Source of the DNA: Clostridiaceae bacterium
GTDB lineage: Bacteria; Bacillota; Clostridia; Lachnospirales; Lachnospiraceae
Direction of reading: 5' to 3'
Assembly: GCA_009911305.1 (NCBI GenBank)
Contig: QXXC01000004.1
Location: 1-64,000 of the forward strand
DNA length: 64,000 bases
In this document: one piece after another, positions 18,051 to 26,713 of the stretch
Numbering within the stretch: position 1 is the first letter of the stretch
Layout of the letters: the number at the start of each line of letters is the position of its first letter
Position numbers and translations under genes: made by a program
The notes under the pieces: generated by a model
Database searches by the model: none
What the model saw: only the letters and a program-made list of their open reading frames with translations
What the model was told of the DNA's origin: nothing

Positions 18051-18830
18051 CTATTCCAGATAATCCAGCGCGTCCACCGGCTTATCCCCATGCTTTAACT
18101 CAAAATACACATTTGTCCCTTCCACGGAATAGTATTTCGTGGGCTCTGACACATAGCCGAGCTTGCTTCCCTGGGACACATACTGGTTTTTGGCCACCTG
18201 GATATCCTTGAGCTGGCCGCATACGGCCGTATATTCTCCGCCCAGATCCAGTACCACAAAGTTCCCGATCTCCTCATTTGCGCCTACCTCGAGTACCATC
18301 GCGTCAGCCGGCGCGCTCACAGGATCGCTGACCTCGCCCTGAATAATCAGGGCCGGATTGCACTTGTACTGATCCAGAGTGGGGAAATAAGTAGTGGTTT
18401 CCATGCTGAAATCCAGGATCACATTCCCTCTGACCGGCCAGCCCAGCTTATCTGCGCCGTTGTAGTTTAAGGTAACGGCCCTGGAAGCGCTGGCCTTCTC
18501 GGCCCGCTCCGCGCTCTTTTCTTCTGTGACCGCGGTTTTATCCTCTGTGGAATAATCCGCGTCGGAGCTTCCGGCCGCTTTGGCCGTCCCGGCCTCTGCC
18601 TCCTTCGTCTCCTTTTCCTTCTCCGGCAAAACGGCAGCCGGCGGCTCTTTTGCAAGAAGTCCCTGTGTTTCCGGAACCTCCAGGTAGGGATTCTGATCAT
18701 TTTGGGAATCACCCTTGCGAATCCTTACCGCTCCTGCTGCGGCAACAATAGTCAGCAGGCCCAGCACCATCATGACAAGGAGCAGTTTGTCCTTGAACAG
18801 TTGATTGATTTTGTTTTTCACGTTTATCAC
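18051..18830 (-). CDS. spoIIQ: SpoIIQ-like M23-family protein lacking catalytic residues
   Basis: A 259-residue membrane-anchored protein: TM at about 16-34, a low-complexity acidic linker (60-118) and a C-terminal LytM/M23-type beta domain (130-250). The zinc ligands are missing: the expected HxxxD segment reads CNPALIIQGEVSDP and the terminal HxH reads NVYFELKH. SpoIIQ is the forespore partner of SpoIIIAH in the engulfment channel, and a spoIID-spoIIQ neighbourhood is known in clostridia. The gene lies 31 bp after spoIID on the same strand. I infer a structural, non-enzymatic role. It could also be another degenerate M23 protein. Confidence 0.8.
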   Translation of the reverse strand: MINVKNKINQLFKDKLLLVMMVLGLLTIVAAAGAVRIRKGDSQNDQNPYLEVPETQGLLAKEPPAAVLPEKEKETKEAEAGTAKAAGSSDADYSTEDKTAVTEEKSAERAEKASASRAVTLNYNGADKLGWPVRGNVILDFSMETTTYFPTLDQYKCNPALIIQGEVSDPVSAPADAMVLEVGANEEIGNFVVLDLGGEYTAVCGQLKDIQVAKNQYVSQGSKLGYVSEPTKYYSVEGTNVYFELKHGDKPVDALDYLE

Positions 18831-18861
18831 CTCGGTAATAGTCTTACCCTGCCGAGGTTTT

Positions 18862-19776
18862 TTATTCAGAAACGATCACAATATTTTTATAATAAAATCC
18901 CAGAATTTCCTCTGCCTTCCAGCCCTCCCCTGCCTTTCGGTCAGCCCCGTACTGATCGAACCCGTAGCCGTGCCCGATCCCCTTTGTCGTGCAGCGGATG
19001 CTCCCTTCCGCCTCCTCAAAGCGGTAGGCGGCCGAGGGCAGGCCCAGCGCATAGCGCACTTCGTCCCCGGTATAGCTCTTCTCCCCCACCTGGATGGCCT
19101 CCACATAGCCGGCGCTGTCCTTTTTTATGATCTGTATGCGCTCAAATACCTCCTCCGGCGCGACATCCGGCGGATCCGGCATGGCGTTCAGCCGCCCCGC
19201 CAGCTCCTCCCTTGTAAAGAGGAAGATACCCATATAGTTTTCCCCCTGCATATCCTCCGGTTCCTTTACAGACGCCAGATAGGGGTGAAGCCCGTCGCCG
19301 GCCCTCGTCTCGCCGGCGCTGAGCCGGTGAAACAAAGGATCCACGTATTCTCCCTGGAAGCGGATCACCTGCCCGGCCGTTTCCTGGACCGCGCTTCTGA
19401 GCCTCTTATAATTTTCCAGATACCGCTCCCGCCCCCACATGGCCTCCATCTGCCCCTGCTCCAGATAATCCATGTCAAGGGAGGATTCCGCGATCTCCTC
19501 CTTTCCCTCCATCTGGCGGCAGAGCGCCGTGCGGGCAATGATGGCCTGGGCTTTCAGGGCCTCCATCTCGTAATCCGCCGGGATCTGGACCGCCAGAATC
19601 CCGATCAGGTACTCCTCGCGCTCAATCGAACGCGCGGCGCCCTCCCGATCCAGAAGGATCGTTTTTCCGCTCCGCGGGATCCGCGCCGTGCTTCCCTCCA
19701 CACGGCCTGTCCATGACAGAGTTGTAATGTATGGGATCAAAAGGGCCAGAAGGCATATGGCTGCTGTTTTACGCAT
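18862..19776 (-). CDS. spoIID: Stage II sporulation protein D
   Basis: A 304-residue SpoIID/LytB family protein with an N-terminal signal anchor (about 5-22). LIGILAVQIPADYEMEALKAQAIIARTAL is split over the family's first motif, FHRLSAGETR the second, and the C-terminal KGIGHGYGFDQYGA motif ends the domain. SpoIID is a lytic transglycosylase of the engulfment (DMP) machinery in the mother cell. The only nearby start, ATG at 19776, has its GGAG ribosome binding site inside the 3' arm of a terminator-like hairpin; a sigma-E-like promoter overlaps the hairpin's other arm. Confidence 0.93.
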   Translation of the reverse strand: MRKTAAICLLALLIPYITTLSWTGRVEGSTARIPRSGKTILLDREGAARSIEREEYLIGILAVQIPADYEMEALKAQAIIARTALCRQMEGKEEIAESSLDMDYLEQGQMEAMWGRERYLENYKRLRSAVQETAGQVIRFQGEYVDPLFHRLSAGETRAGDGLHPYLASVKEPEDMQGENYMGIFLFTREELAGRLNAMPDPPDVAPEEVFERIQIIKKDSAGYVEAIQVGEKSYTGDEVRYALGLPSAAYRFEEAEGSIRCTTKGIGHGYGFDQYGADRKAGEGWKAEEILGFYYKNIVIVSE

Positions 19777-19782
19777 AAAAAA

Positions 19783-19834
19783 GACTCCGTTCTGTAGAAT
19801 GATGCTTTATGTGTTATCATTCTATGACGGAGTC
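19783..19834 (-). terminator. Terminator hairpin just before spoIID
   Basis: On the minus strand, GACTCCGT and TAGAATGAT pair with ATCATTCTA and ACGGAGTC, followed by six T and then the spoIID ATG. It would end the ileS-glgP-orf transcript. Its 3' arm contains the GGAG that serves spoIID. Confidence 0.7.
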
Positions 19835-19847
19835 CTGCTTCTTATTC
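19819..19847 (-). promoter_or_regulatory. Candidate sigma-E promoter of spoIID
   Basis: Minus strand GAATAAG (19847-19841), 14-bp spacer, CATAGAAT (19826-19819). This resembles the sigma-E consensus (GHATATT and CATACANT). Transcription would begin in the hairpin loop, leaving the 5' arm out of the spoIID message. Family knowledge: spoIID is sigma-E dependent in Bacillus and clostridia. Confidence 0.5.
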
Positions 19848-19881
19848 GTACTGAAAACATATGCGGACAGACGTAAGCGCC

Positions 19882-20448
19882 CTATCCCCCTATCGTTATC
19901 CCATCCAGCTTCCACATCGAAAATCCGCTCTTCTTCAGGCGGATAATACCGCTGAAGGTCTTTCGTTCCACCGGCGTGATCGTTTCATTTCCTTTTTCGA
20001 GATAGAAATCCACCTCAGCCCTGTACCGGAAGGATACCGTTTTCGCCTTCCGGGCATCTTTTTCGTCTTCTGCCTCTTCCATCTCTTCAAGCTTCACGGA
20101 CACGACGCCCGTCCGCTCAACCGGGGCCTTCATCTCCTGAAACAAAAGGACATGGGGGATACCGATGCCTGAAAGCGCCTCTCTCCCGGCCTCGGTGACG
20201 CGCCGGCCCCACTGTATCTCATAGATCTCTGCGAGATCCGCTTCCGAGAGCTCTTTCAGCATGGGAGCGCGGTCTGCCCGATAGAGCGCGGTTATCATCT
20301 CCCGCCCCTGCCGGACGGCGGACATATGATGCCAGACAAGGCAGACGGCGGCGATGACGAACGCACAGGCGGCGATACATACAGGCAGGGAAAACGGAAG
20401 GCCGGACGGCCTTCCCATATCGAATCCCCGCCGCTTTTCCCATCTCAT
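19882..20448 (-). CDS. Membrane-anchored protein of unknown function
   Basis: Up to 188 residues; I do not recognise the family. One TM segment is at about 18-40, followed by a soluble domain with an acidic linker (EEMEEAEDEKDARK near 122) and a C-terminal beta-rich part (FRYRAEVDFYLEKGNETITP). The first ATG (20448) lies 1 base after the glgP stop with no good ribosome binding site; ATG at 20418 has GGGG in front and is an alternative. It is the last gene of the ileS-glgP transcript, ahead of the terminator. Confidence 0.7.
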   Translation of the reverse strand: MRWEKRRGFDMGRPSGLPFSLPVCIAACAFVIAAVCLVWHHMSAVRQGREMITALYRADRAPMLKELSEADLAEIYEIQWGRRVTEAGREALSGIGIPHVLLFQEMKAPVERTGVVSVKLEEMEEAEDEKDARKAKTVSFRYRAEVDFYLEKGNETITPVERKTFSGIIRLKKSGFSMWKLDGITIGG

Positions 20449-20449
20449 A

Positions 20450-22903
20450 TCAGTTTAACTCAACCTTTACCTTCTTTAAATGCCAGATGTCGCGCACATA
20501 CTCCTCGATCGTGCGGTCAGAGGAGAACTTGCCGGCGCAGGCAACGTTAAGAATCGCAGCCTTTGCCCACCATTTCTCGTCGCGGTAAGCCGTCTCCACC
20601 TTTTTCTGGGCCTGCGCATAGGAGCGGAAATCCTTGAGGATAAAGTACATATCCGCCTTTGAGCTGCTCTGTGTATTTAACAGGGAGTTGTAGATATCGC
20701 GGAACAGCTCCGGATCCTGCGGCGCGTAGTAGCCGTTGATGAGCTGCATCAGCACGCGGCGGATATCCTGATCCGTGTTGAAGATCTCGACCGGATTGTA
20801 GCCGCCGTGATTCTCGTACTGGATCACCTCGTCTGAGGACATGCCGAAGATAAAGGCGTTCTCCTCGCCCACCTCTTCCACGATCTCCACATTCGCGCCG
20901 TCCATGGTCCCGAGCGTCAGGGCGCCGTTGAGCATAAACTTCATATTTCCGGTGCCGGAAGCCTCCTTGCTGGCAGTGGAAATCTGCTCGCTGACATCCG
21001 CGGCCGCGAAAATCATCTCTGCGTTCGATACCTTATAATCCTCGATAAATACGACCCGGATCTTGCCGCCTATGGATTTATCGCTGTTAATCACATCCGC
21101 CACAGCGTTGATCAGCTTAATCGTCTTTTTGGCGATCTGGTAGCCGGCGGCCGCCTTTGCGCCGAAAATAAAGGTCCTGGGAACCATATCCATGTTTGGA
21201 TTATCCTTTAACTGGTTGTAGAGGAACATCACATGCAGGATATTCAAAAGCTGGCGCTTGTACTCGTGCAGGCGCTTTACCTGCACATCAAAGATCGAGC
21301 GCGGATCCACCTCGATCCCGTTGTGCTCCTTGATATACTTTGCAAGGCGCAGCTTGTTCTGATATTTAATATTCATGAATTCCTGCCGGCATTTCTCATC
21401 GTCCGCATAGATGGCCAGCTTATGCAGATGCTTCAGATCCGTGATCCAATCGTCGCCGATCTTGTCCGTCACCCAGTCTGCCAGGAGCGGATTTCCGTGG
21501 AGGAGGAAGCGTCTCTGGGTGATGCCGTTTGTCTTGTTGTTGAATTTCTCCGGCATCATCTCATAGAAATCCTTTAATTCCTGTTTCTTTAAAATCTCGG
21601 TGTGCAGCCTTGCCACGCCGTTGACGGAATAGCCGGCCACAATGGCGAGATGCGCCATCTTTACCTGTCCGTCGAAGATGATAGCCATCTTGCGGATCTT
21701 CTCGTAATCGTTCGGATACTTCTCCTGAACCTCCATCAGGAAGCGGCGGTTTATCTCCTCCACGATCTGGTAAATACGCGGAAGCAGCCTTGAGAAGAGC
21801 TCGATCGGCCATTTCTCCAGAGCCTCTGCCATGATCGTGTGGTTCGTGTAGGCGCAGGTCTTGGTCGTAATCTCCCAGGCCTCCTCCCAGTTTAAGCCCT
21901 CCTCGTCCAGAAGGATGCGCATCAGCTCCGCCACGGCGACGGTCGGGTGCGTATCATTCATCTGGAACGTCACCTTCTCCGGGAGCTTATGGATGTCGCT
22001 GTTATTCTCGCGGAACTTCTTAAGCGCTACCTGGAGGCTGGCGGAGATGAAGAAATACTGCTGTTTTAAGCGCAGCTCCTTGCCGGCATAGTGGTTGTCA
22101 TTGGGGTAAAGCACCTCCACCAGGTTCTTGGCCAGGTTTTCCTGCTCCACGGCCTGCTGGTAATTTCCCTTGTCAAAGGCAGCCAGGCTGAAGGTATTGA
22201 CCGGCTGCGCGTCCCAGATGCGCAGGGTGTTGACCACATTGTTCTTGTAGCCCACGATCGGCATGTCGTACGGCACGGCCATCACGGACTGATAGCCCTC
22301 CTGCACAAAGACGTTGCGCTGCCCGTCCTGGACGGTCTTTACATAGCCGCCGAATTTTACCTCGCTGGCGTACTCGGGGCGGCGCAGCTCAAAGGGATAG
22401 CCGTGCTTTAACCACTCGTCCGGAACCTCGATCTGGTAGCCGTTCTCAATCTTCTGCTTAAACATGCCGTAATGGTAGCGGATGCCGCAGCCGTAGGCCG
22501 GATAGCCCAGCGTGGCCAGGGAATCCAGGAAACACGCCGCCAGACGGCCGAGTCCGCCGTTTCCGAGAGCGGGATCCGGCTCCTCGTCCTCGATCGCGTT
22601 TAAATCAAAGCCGAGATCGTCGAGAGCCTCCTTAAATTCCTTCCACACGCCTAAGTTAATCATGTTGTTGCCCAGGGCGCGCCCCATTAAGAATTCCATG
22701 GACAGGTAGTACACCTTTTTCACATTGGACTCGTCGTACGTCTTCTGTGTGGCGATCCAGCGATCAATCACCACATCCTTTACCGCGTAGGCCGCCGCCT
22801 GATACACCTGCTGCGGCGTAGCCTCGTCAATCGTCCGGCGGAACTGGCTCTTTACATTGTCAATGATGCTCTGCTTAATCGCTTCCTTACTAAATCCTTT
22901 CAT
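20450..22903 (-). CDS. glgP: Glycogen/maltodextrin phosphorylase
   Basis: An 817-residue GT35 phosphorylase that releases glucose 1-phosphate from alpha-1,4-glucans. It has EDEEPDPALGNGGLGRLAAC near the N-terminus and the pyridoxal-phosphate lysine in SGTGNMKFMLNG near the C-terminus. Full length. GGAGGAGA precedes the ATG, which lies 10 bp after the ileS stop, so it should be co-transcribed with ileS and thus fall partly under the isoleucine T-box. No other glycogen genes are in the window. Confidence 0.97.
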   Translation of the reverse strand: MKGFSKEAIKQSIIDNVKSQFRRTIDEATPQQVYQAAAYAVKDVVIDRWIATQKTYDESNVKKVYYLSMEFLMGRALGNNMINLGVWKEFKEALDDLGFDLNAIEDEEPDPALGNGGLGRLAACFLDSLATLGYPAYGCGIRYHYGMFKQKIENGYQIEVPDEWLKHGYPFELRRPEYASEVKFGGYVKTVQDGQRNVFVQEGYQSVMAVPYDMPIVGYKNNVVNTLRIWDAQPVNTFSLAAFDKGNYQQAVEQENLAKNLVEVLYPNDNHYAGKELRLKQQYFFISASLQVALKKFRENNSDIHKLPEKVTFQMNDTHPTVAVAELMRILLDEEGLNWEEAWEITTKTCAYTNHTIMAEALEKWPIELFSRLLPRIYQIVEEINRRFLMEVQEKYPNDYEKIRKMAIIFDGQVKMAHLAIVAGYSVNGVARLHTEILKKQELKDFYEMMPEKFNNKTNGITQRRFLLHGNPLLADWVTDKIGDDWITDLKHLHKLAIYADDEKCRQEFMNIKYQNKLRLAKYIKEHNGIEVDPRSIFDVQVKRLHEYKRQLLNILHVMFLYNQLKDNPNMDMVPRTFIFGAKAAAGYQIAKKTIKLINAVADVINSDKSIGGKIRVVFIEDYKVSNAEMIFAAADVSEQISTASKEASGTGNMKFMLNGALTLGTMDGANVEIVEEVGEENAFIFGMSSDEVIQYENHGGYNPVEIFNTDQDIRRVLMQLINGYYAPQDPELFRDIYNSLLNTQSSSKADMYFILKDFRSYAQAQKKVETAYRDEKWWAKAAILNVACAGKFSSDRTIEEYVRDIWHLKKVKVELN

Positions 22904-22913
22904 ATTCTCCTCC

Positions 22914-25900
22914 TCAACCTACTTTTTCCACGCCCAGCGTAACGGTCTCTCCGTTGATATTCCATTCCTTCACATATCCGTCTGCGCGGCCGGATTCGAT
23001 CGCGTCCGCCAGAACCTCGCCCATGATCTCTTCGGCGCGGCCGTTCAGGATCTTCTCAATCGTCCCGTTTCCGTCGTGGTACAGACGGATATGGTCCATC
23101 ACCTCAAAACCGGCCTCCTTGCGCATGGTCTGCACCTTGCTGATGATCTCGCGCACAAACCCCTCCTCGAGAAGCTCCGGCGTCAGATTCACATCCAGCA
23201 CCACGGTCACGGTATTGTCGCCCTCGGACACAAAGCCGTCTACCTGGGCGGCGTCAATCAGAAGATCATCCCTTGTCAGCTCCACCGGCGTCCCGCCGAA
23301 TTCAAACGTAAGCTTTCCCTCCTGATTCAGGGTGTCCATGGCCGCATTCCCGTCGATCTCCGCCAGGGCCTTACGGATATTTCCAAGCTGCTTTCCGTAT
23401 TTGGGCCCCACGGTCTTGAGCTGCGGTTTAAAGCTGTAGGACGTATATGCGCGCACGTCGTCCGTGAATTCCACGCTCTTGACGTTCAGCTCATCCTCAA
23501 TGATCGCCTGGTAGAAGACAGGAAGGGCCTGCTCTGCCTTTACAAGCATGCGCCCAATCGGCTGGCGGTTTTTAATATTGGCCGTATTCCTCGCCGCGCG
23601 GCCGAGCGTCACGATTTTCAGCACCTCGTCCATGCGCGCCTCAAGCTCCTTGTCAACCGCCGCTTCGTCCGCCGCGGGGAATGCACACAGGTGAATGCTC
23701 TCCGGCGCAGATTTGTCAATGCTGCGCACCAGATTCTGGTAAATGTCCTCTGTCATAAAAGGGATCATGGGCGCAGCCGCCTTGCAGACCGTCACCAGGG
23801 CTGTGTAGAGGGTCATGTAGGCATTGATCTTATCCTGCTCCATGCCCTTTGCCCAGAAGCGCGCGCGGCTCCTTCTGACATACCAGTTGCTCATGTCGTC
23901 CACAAACCCCTGCAGGGCCCTTGCGGCCTCCGGAATGCGGTACTCTCCCAGACAGCCGTCCACCTCCTTCACCAGGGTATTCAGCCTTGATAAAAGCCAT
24001 TTATCCATCACCGCAAGCTTTTCATACTCCAGCTTATAGTTTGTCGCGTCAAAGCCGTCGATATTCGCATAGAGCACAAAGAACGCGTAGGTGTTCCAGA
24101 GTGTGCCCATGAACTTGCGCTGGCCCTCCGTCACCGCCTTTCCGTGGAAGCGGTTCGGCAGCCACGGCGCGCTGTTGACGTAAAAATACCAGCGGATCGC
24201 ATCTGCCCCGTATGTTTTCAGCGCGTCAAAGGGATCCACGGCATTCCCCTTTGACTTGCTCATCTTCTGCCCGTTCTCATCCTGCACATGGCCCAGGACG
24301 ATCACATTTTTATAGGGCGCTTTGTTAAACAGGAGCGTGGAAATGGCCAGCAGGGAATAGAACCATCCCCTCGTCTGATCCACAGCCTCGGAAATAAAGT
24401 CCGCCGGGAACTGCGCCTCGAACAGATCCTGGTTCTCAAACGGGTAATGATGCTGCGCAAACGGCATCGCGCCGGAGTCAAACCAGCAGTCAATCACCTC
24501 GGGCACACGATGCATCGCGCCGCCGCACTTCGGGCAGCGGATGGTTACAGCGTCGATATACGGCCGGTGCAGCTCGATCTTGTCCGGGCAGTCGTCAGAC
24601 ATGCTCTTTAATTCCTCAATGCTGCCGATCGAATGCTGATGGCCGCACGCGCACTCCCAGATATTTAACGGCGTGCCCCAGTAGCGGTTGCGGCTCACGC
24701 CCCAGTCCTGCACATTCTCCAGCCAGTCCCCAAAGCGCCCTTTGCCGATGCTCTCCGGAATCCAGTTGATGGTGTTATTATTGCGGATTAAATCCTCCTT
24801 CACGGCCGTCATCTTAATGAACCAGGACTCTCTTGCATAATAAATGAGCGGCGTGTCGCAGCGCCAGCAGTGGGGATAGCTGTGCTCAAATACCGGCGCG
24901 GAAAACAAAAGTCCCTTTTCATCCAGGCTCTTTAAGATCATGGGATCCGCCTTTTTACAGAACACGCCGGCCCACGGCGTTTCCTGCGTCATCTCGCCCT
25001 TTGCGTCCACAAGCTGTACAAACGGCAGATCATAATTGCGGCCCACCTTGGCGTCATCCTCACCGAAGGCCGGTGCGATGTGGACCACGCCGGTGCCGTC
25101 CGTGAGCGTGACATAACGGTCGCATGTCACAAAATACGCCCTCTTATTCTGCTTTCTGCACAGATCCGCCGCGCAGTCAAACAGCGGCTCGTACTCCTTA
25201 TATTCCAGATCCTTTCCTGTACAGCGCTCCAGCACCTCAAACGCGCCCTCGCCCAGGACCGCGCCGCACAGCGCCTCGGCCATATAATAGATCCGGCCTG
25301 CTTCCGCCTCATTTTCCTCCTTTACCCGCACCTTTACATAGGCTTCATCCGGGTTCACGCACAGCGCGACATTGGAGGGCAGCGTCCACGGCGTCGTCGT
25401 CCAGGCCAGGATATGCGCGTCCTCTCCCTTCACCTTAAAGCGGGCGATGGCAGAGCGCTCCTTCACGTCCTTATACCCCTGCGCCACCTCATGGCTGGAC
25501 AGCGGCGTGCCGCAGCGCGGGCAGTAGGGGACAATCTTAAAGCCCTTATAGAGAAGGCCCCTGTCCCAGATCTGCTTTAAAGCCCACCACTCTGACTCGA
25601 TGAAGGAATCGTGGTACGTCACATATGGGTTGTCCATATCGGCCCAGAAGCCGACCGTACCGGAGAAATCCTCCCACATGCCCTTATATTTCCACACGCT
25701 TTCCTTGCAGTGCTCGATAAACGGCTCAAGCCCGTATTCCTCAATCTGCTCCTTGCCGTCCAGGCCCAGAAGCTTTTCCACCTCCAGCTCCACCGGAAGC
25801 CCGTGCGTATCCCACCCGGCCTTTCTCGGCACCATACAGCCCTTCATCGTGCGGTATCTGGGAATCATATCCTTGATGACGCGGGTCAGCACATGGCCGA

Positions 25901-26066
25901 TATGGGGTTTTCCGTTGGCGGTCGGAGGTCCGTCGTAAAACGTATACGCCGGGCCGTCCTTTCGGCTCTCCATGCTCTTTTCAAAAATCCGGTTTTCCTT
26001 CCAGAATGCCTCGACGTTCTTTTCCCGTTCCACAAAATTCAGGTCTGCAGAAACCTTTGTATACAT
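22914..26066 (-). CDS. ileS: Isoleucyl-tRNA synthetase (long, type 2-like)
   Basis: A 1050-residue class Ia synthetase: HIGH signature at 55-58 (GKPHIGHVL), a CP1 editing domain with WTTTPWTLPSN, QTRGWFYSLL, KMSKS (GQKMSKSKGN) and an anticodon-binding C-terminus. The length is greater than the 920-930 residues of the E. coli type and fits the eukaryote-like type 2 that is usually less sensitive to mupirocin (family knowledge). The ATG at 26066 follows CAGGAGGAG. The leader is an isoleucine T-box. Confidence 0.97.
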   Translation of the reverse strand: MYTKVSADLNFVEREKNVEAFWKENRIFEKSMESRKDGPAYTFYDGPPTANGKPHIGHVLTRVIKDMIPRYRTMKGCMVPRKAGWDTHGLPVELEVEKLLGLDGKEQIEEYGLEPFIEHCKESVWKYKGMWEDFSGTVGFWADMDNPYVTYHDSFIESEWWALKQIWDRGLLYKGFKIVPYCPRCGTPLSSHEVAQGYKDVKERSAIARFKVKGEDAHILAWTTTPWTLPSNVALCVNPDEAYVKVRVKEENEAEAGRIYYMAEALCGAVLGEGAFEVLERCTGKDLEYKEYEPLFDCAADLCRKQNKRAYFVTCDRYVTLTDGTGVVHIAPAFGEDDAKVGRNYDLPFVQLVDAKGEMTQETPWAGVFCKKADPMILKSLDEKGLLFSAPVFEHSYPHCWRCDTPLIYYARESWFIKMTAVKEDLIRNNNTINWIPESIGKGRFGDWLENVQDWGVSRNRYWGTPLNIWECACGHQHSIGSIEELKSMSDDCPDKIELHRPYIDAVTIRCPKCGGAMHRVPEVIDCWFDSGAMPFAQHHYPFENQDLFEAQFPADFISEAVDQTRGWFYSLLAISTLLFNKAPYKNVIVLGHVQDENGQKMSKSKGNAVDPFDALKTYGADAIRWYFYVNSAPWLPNRFHGKAVTEGQRKFMGTLWNTYAFFVLYANIDGFDATNYKLEYEKLAVMDKWLLSRLNTLVKEVDGCLGEYRIPEAARALQGFVDDMSNWYVRRSRARFWAKGMEQDKINAYMTLYTALVTVCKAAAPMIPFMTEDIYQNLVRSIDKSAPESIHLCAFPAADEAAVDKELEARMDEVLKIVTLGRAARNTANIKNRQPIGRMLVKAEQALPVFYQAIIEDELNVKSVEFTDDVRAYTSYSFKPQLKTVGPKYGKQLGNIRKALAEIDGNAAMDTLNQEGKLTFEFGGTPVELTRDDLLIDAAQVDGFVSEGDNTVTVVLDVNLTPELLEEGFVREIISKVQTMRKEAGFEVMDHIRLYHDGNGTIEKILNGRAEEIMGEVLADAIESGRADGYVKEWNINGETVTLGVEKVG

Positions 26067-26097
26067 GCCATCTCCTCCTGATACAAAATTCCTGATA

Positions 26098-26355
26098 CAA
26101 AAAAAGCCCCATCCGTAACAGGACAGGAGCCTTCTCGCATTTACCACCTATTACTGCATACAAGACGCGGGCTCTGCCCGATCGATATGCGCTCCTGATA
26201 ACGGTGGATGCCGCCGGAGCCTACTTGCATATGCGTTCGGTCCGGAACTCCGGAGTGATCTTCATAACCGCACGACTGGCAGCGGGCTCTCACCATCCCC
26301 GCCTCGCTTTGGCGTTTGTTTCGGAAATTACTGTCTCCTTCATTGTCTTTTTCCG
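26098..26355 (-). promoter_or_regulatory. T-box leader with AUC (Ile) specifier
   Basis: The 5' leader of ileS. Stem I carries GAAGATCAC with ATC as specifier codon at 26259-26257. The T-box core GGTGG lies near 26145-26150 and is followed by a GC-rich hairpin and seven T (26098-26131), the terminator. Uncharged tRNA-Ile should stabilise the antiterminator and raise expression of ileS and the downstream genes. Confidence 0.88.
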
Positions 26356-26361
26356 TTTATC

Positions 26362-26390
26362 ATTGTATCTATTTTCCAGCGGGTTGTCAA
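26362..26390 (-). promoter_or_regulatory. Sigma-A promoter of ileS
   Basis: Minus strand TTGACA (26390-26385) and TACAAT (26367-26362) with an exact 17-bp spacer, just ahead of the T-box leader. Confidence 0.85.
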
Positions 26391-26402
26391 GAGTCAGGTT
26401 TT

Positions 26403-26494
26403 GGTTTGGCGCCGTTTCTCTCGGGTTTTCTGTGACTTTCGCTGCGCTGCACTCACAAAAAACGCCTCGCATGGACTGGCGTATGAACAGTAAC
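26403..26494. repeat. Truncated copy of the 166-bp MITE-like element
   Basis: Ninety-two bases that match 44997-45088 with one mismatch. It includes the right end GAACAGTAAC but lacks the left half and left inverted repeat. It lies between the divergent ileS and nicotinate phosphoribosyltransferase promoters. Confidence 0.8.
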
Positions 26495-26554
26495 GGCGGT
26501 TTCGCTCTTCCTCTTCCTTCAGGCGGGTGATATTGTTAATACTTTGTCATTCTT

Positions 26555-26583
26555 TTGCCTTTTCCCCTGTTTGATGGTATAAT
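26555..26583 (+). promoter_or_regulatory. Sigma-A promoter of nicotinate phosphoribosyltransferase
   Basis: TTGCCT (26555-26560), 17-bp spacer, TATAAT (26578-26583) with an extended TGG. The 120-nt leader holds a GCAGGC/GCCTGC hairpin near 26634-26654; I cannot match it to a known NAD riboswitch. Confidence 0.75.
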
Positions 26584-26713
26584 GTAACCATTTAACGGAC
26601 TGATTCAGCCCGGATTACCGGAAATATCACCAATGCAGGCAGCTCAGCAGCCTGCCGCCGGAAGCGGGCCGTAAACGGACGACCTCTTAAAGGAGGAGCA
26701 CAAGGAGAATATC

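Noticed and set aside
22857..23990. Long open frame on the plus strand opposite ileS
   Set aside because: It lies wholly antisense to a clear ileS with all motifs; the peptide is His/Leu/Arg-rich as expected from antisense reading of a GC-rich gene.
26584..26713. NAD-type riboswitch ahead of the nicotinate phosphoribosyltransferase
   Set aside because: A hairpin is present but I cannot match the conserved bases of NAD-I or NAD-II motifs.
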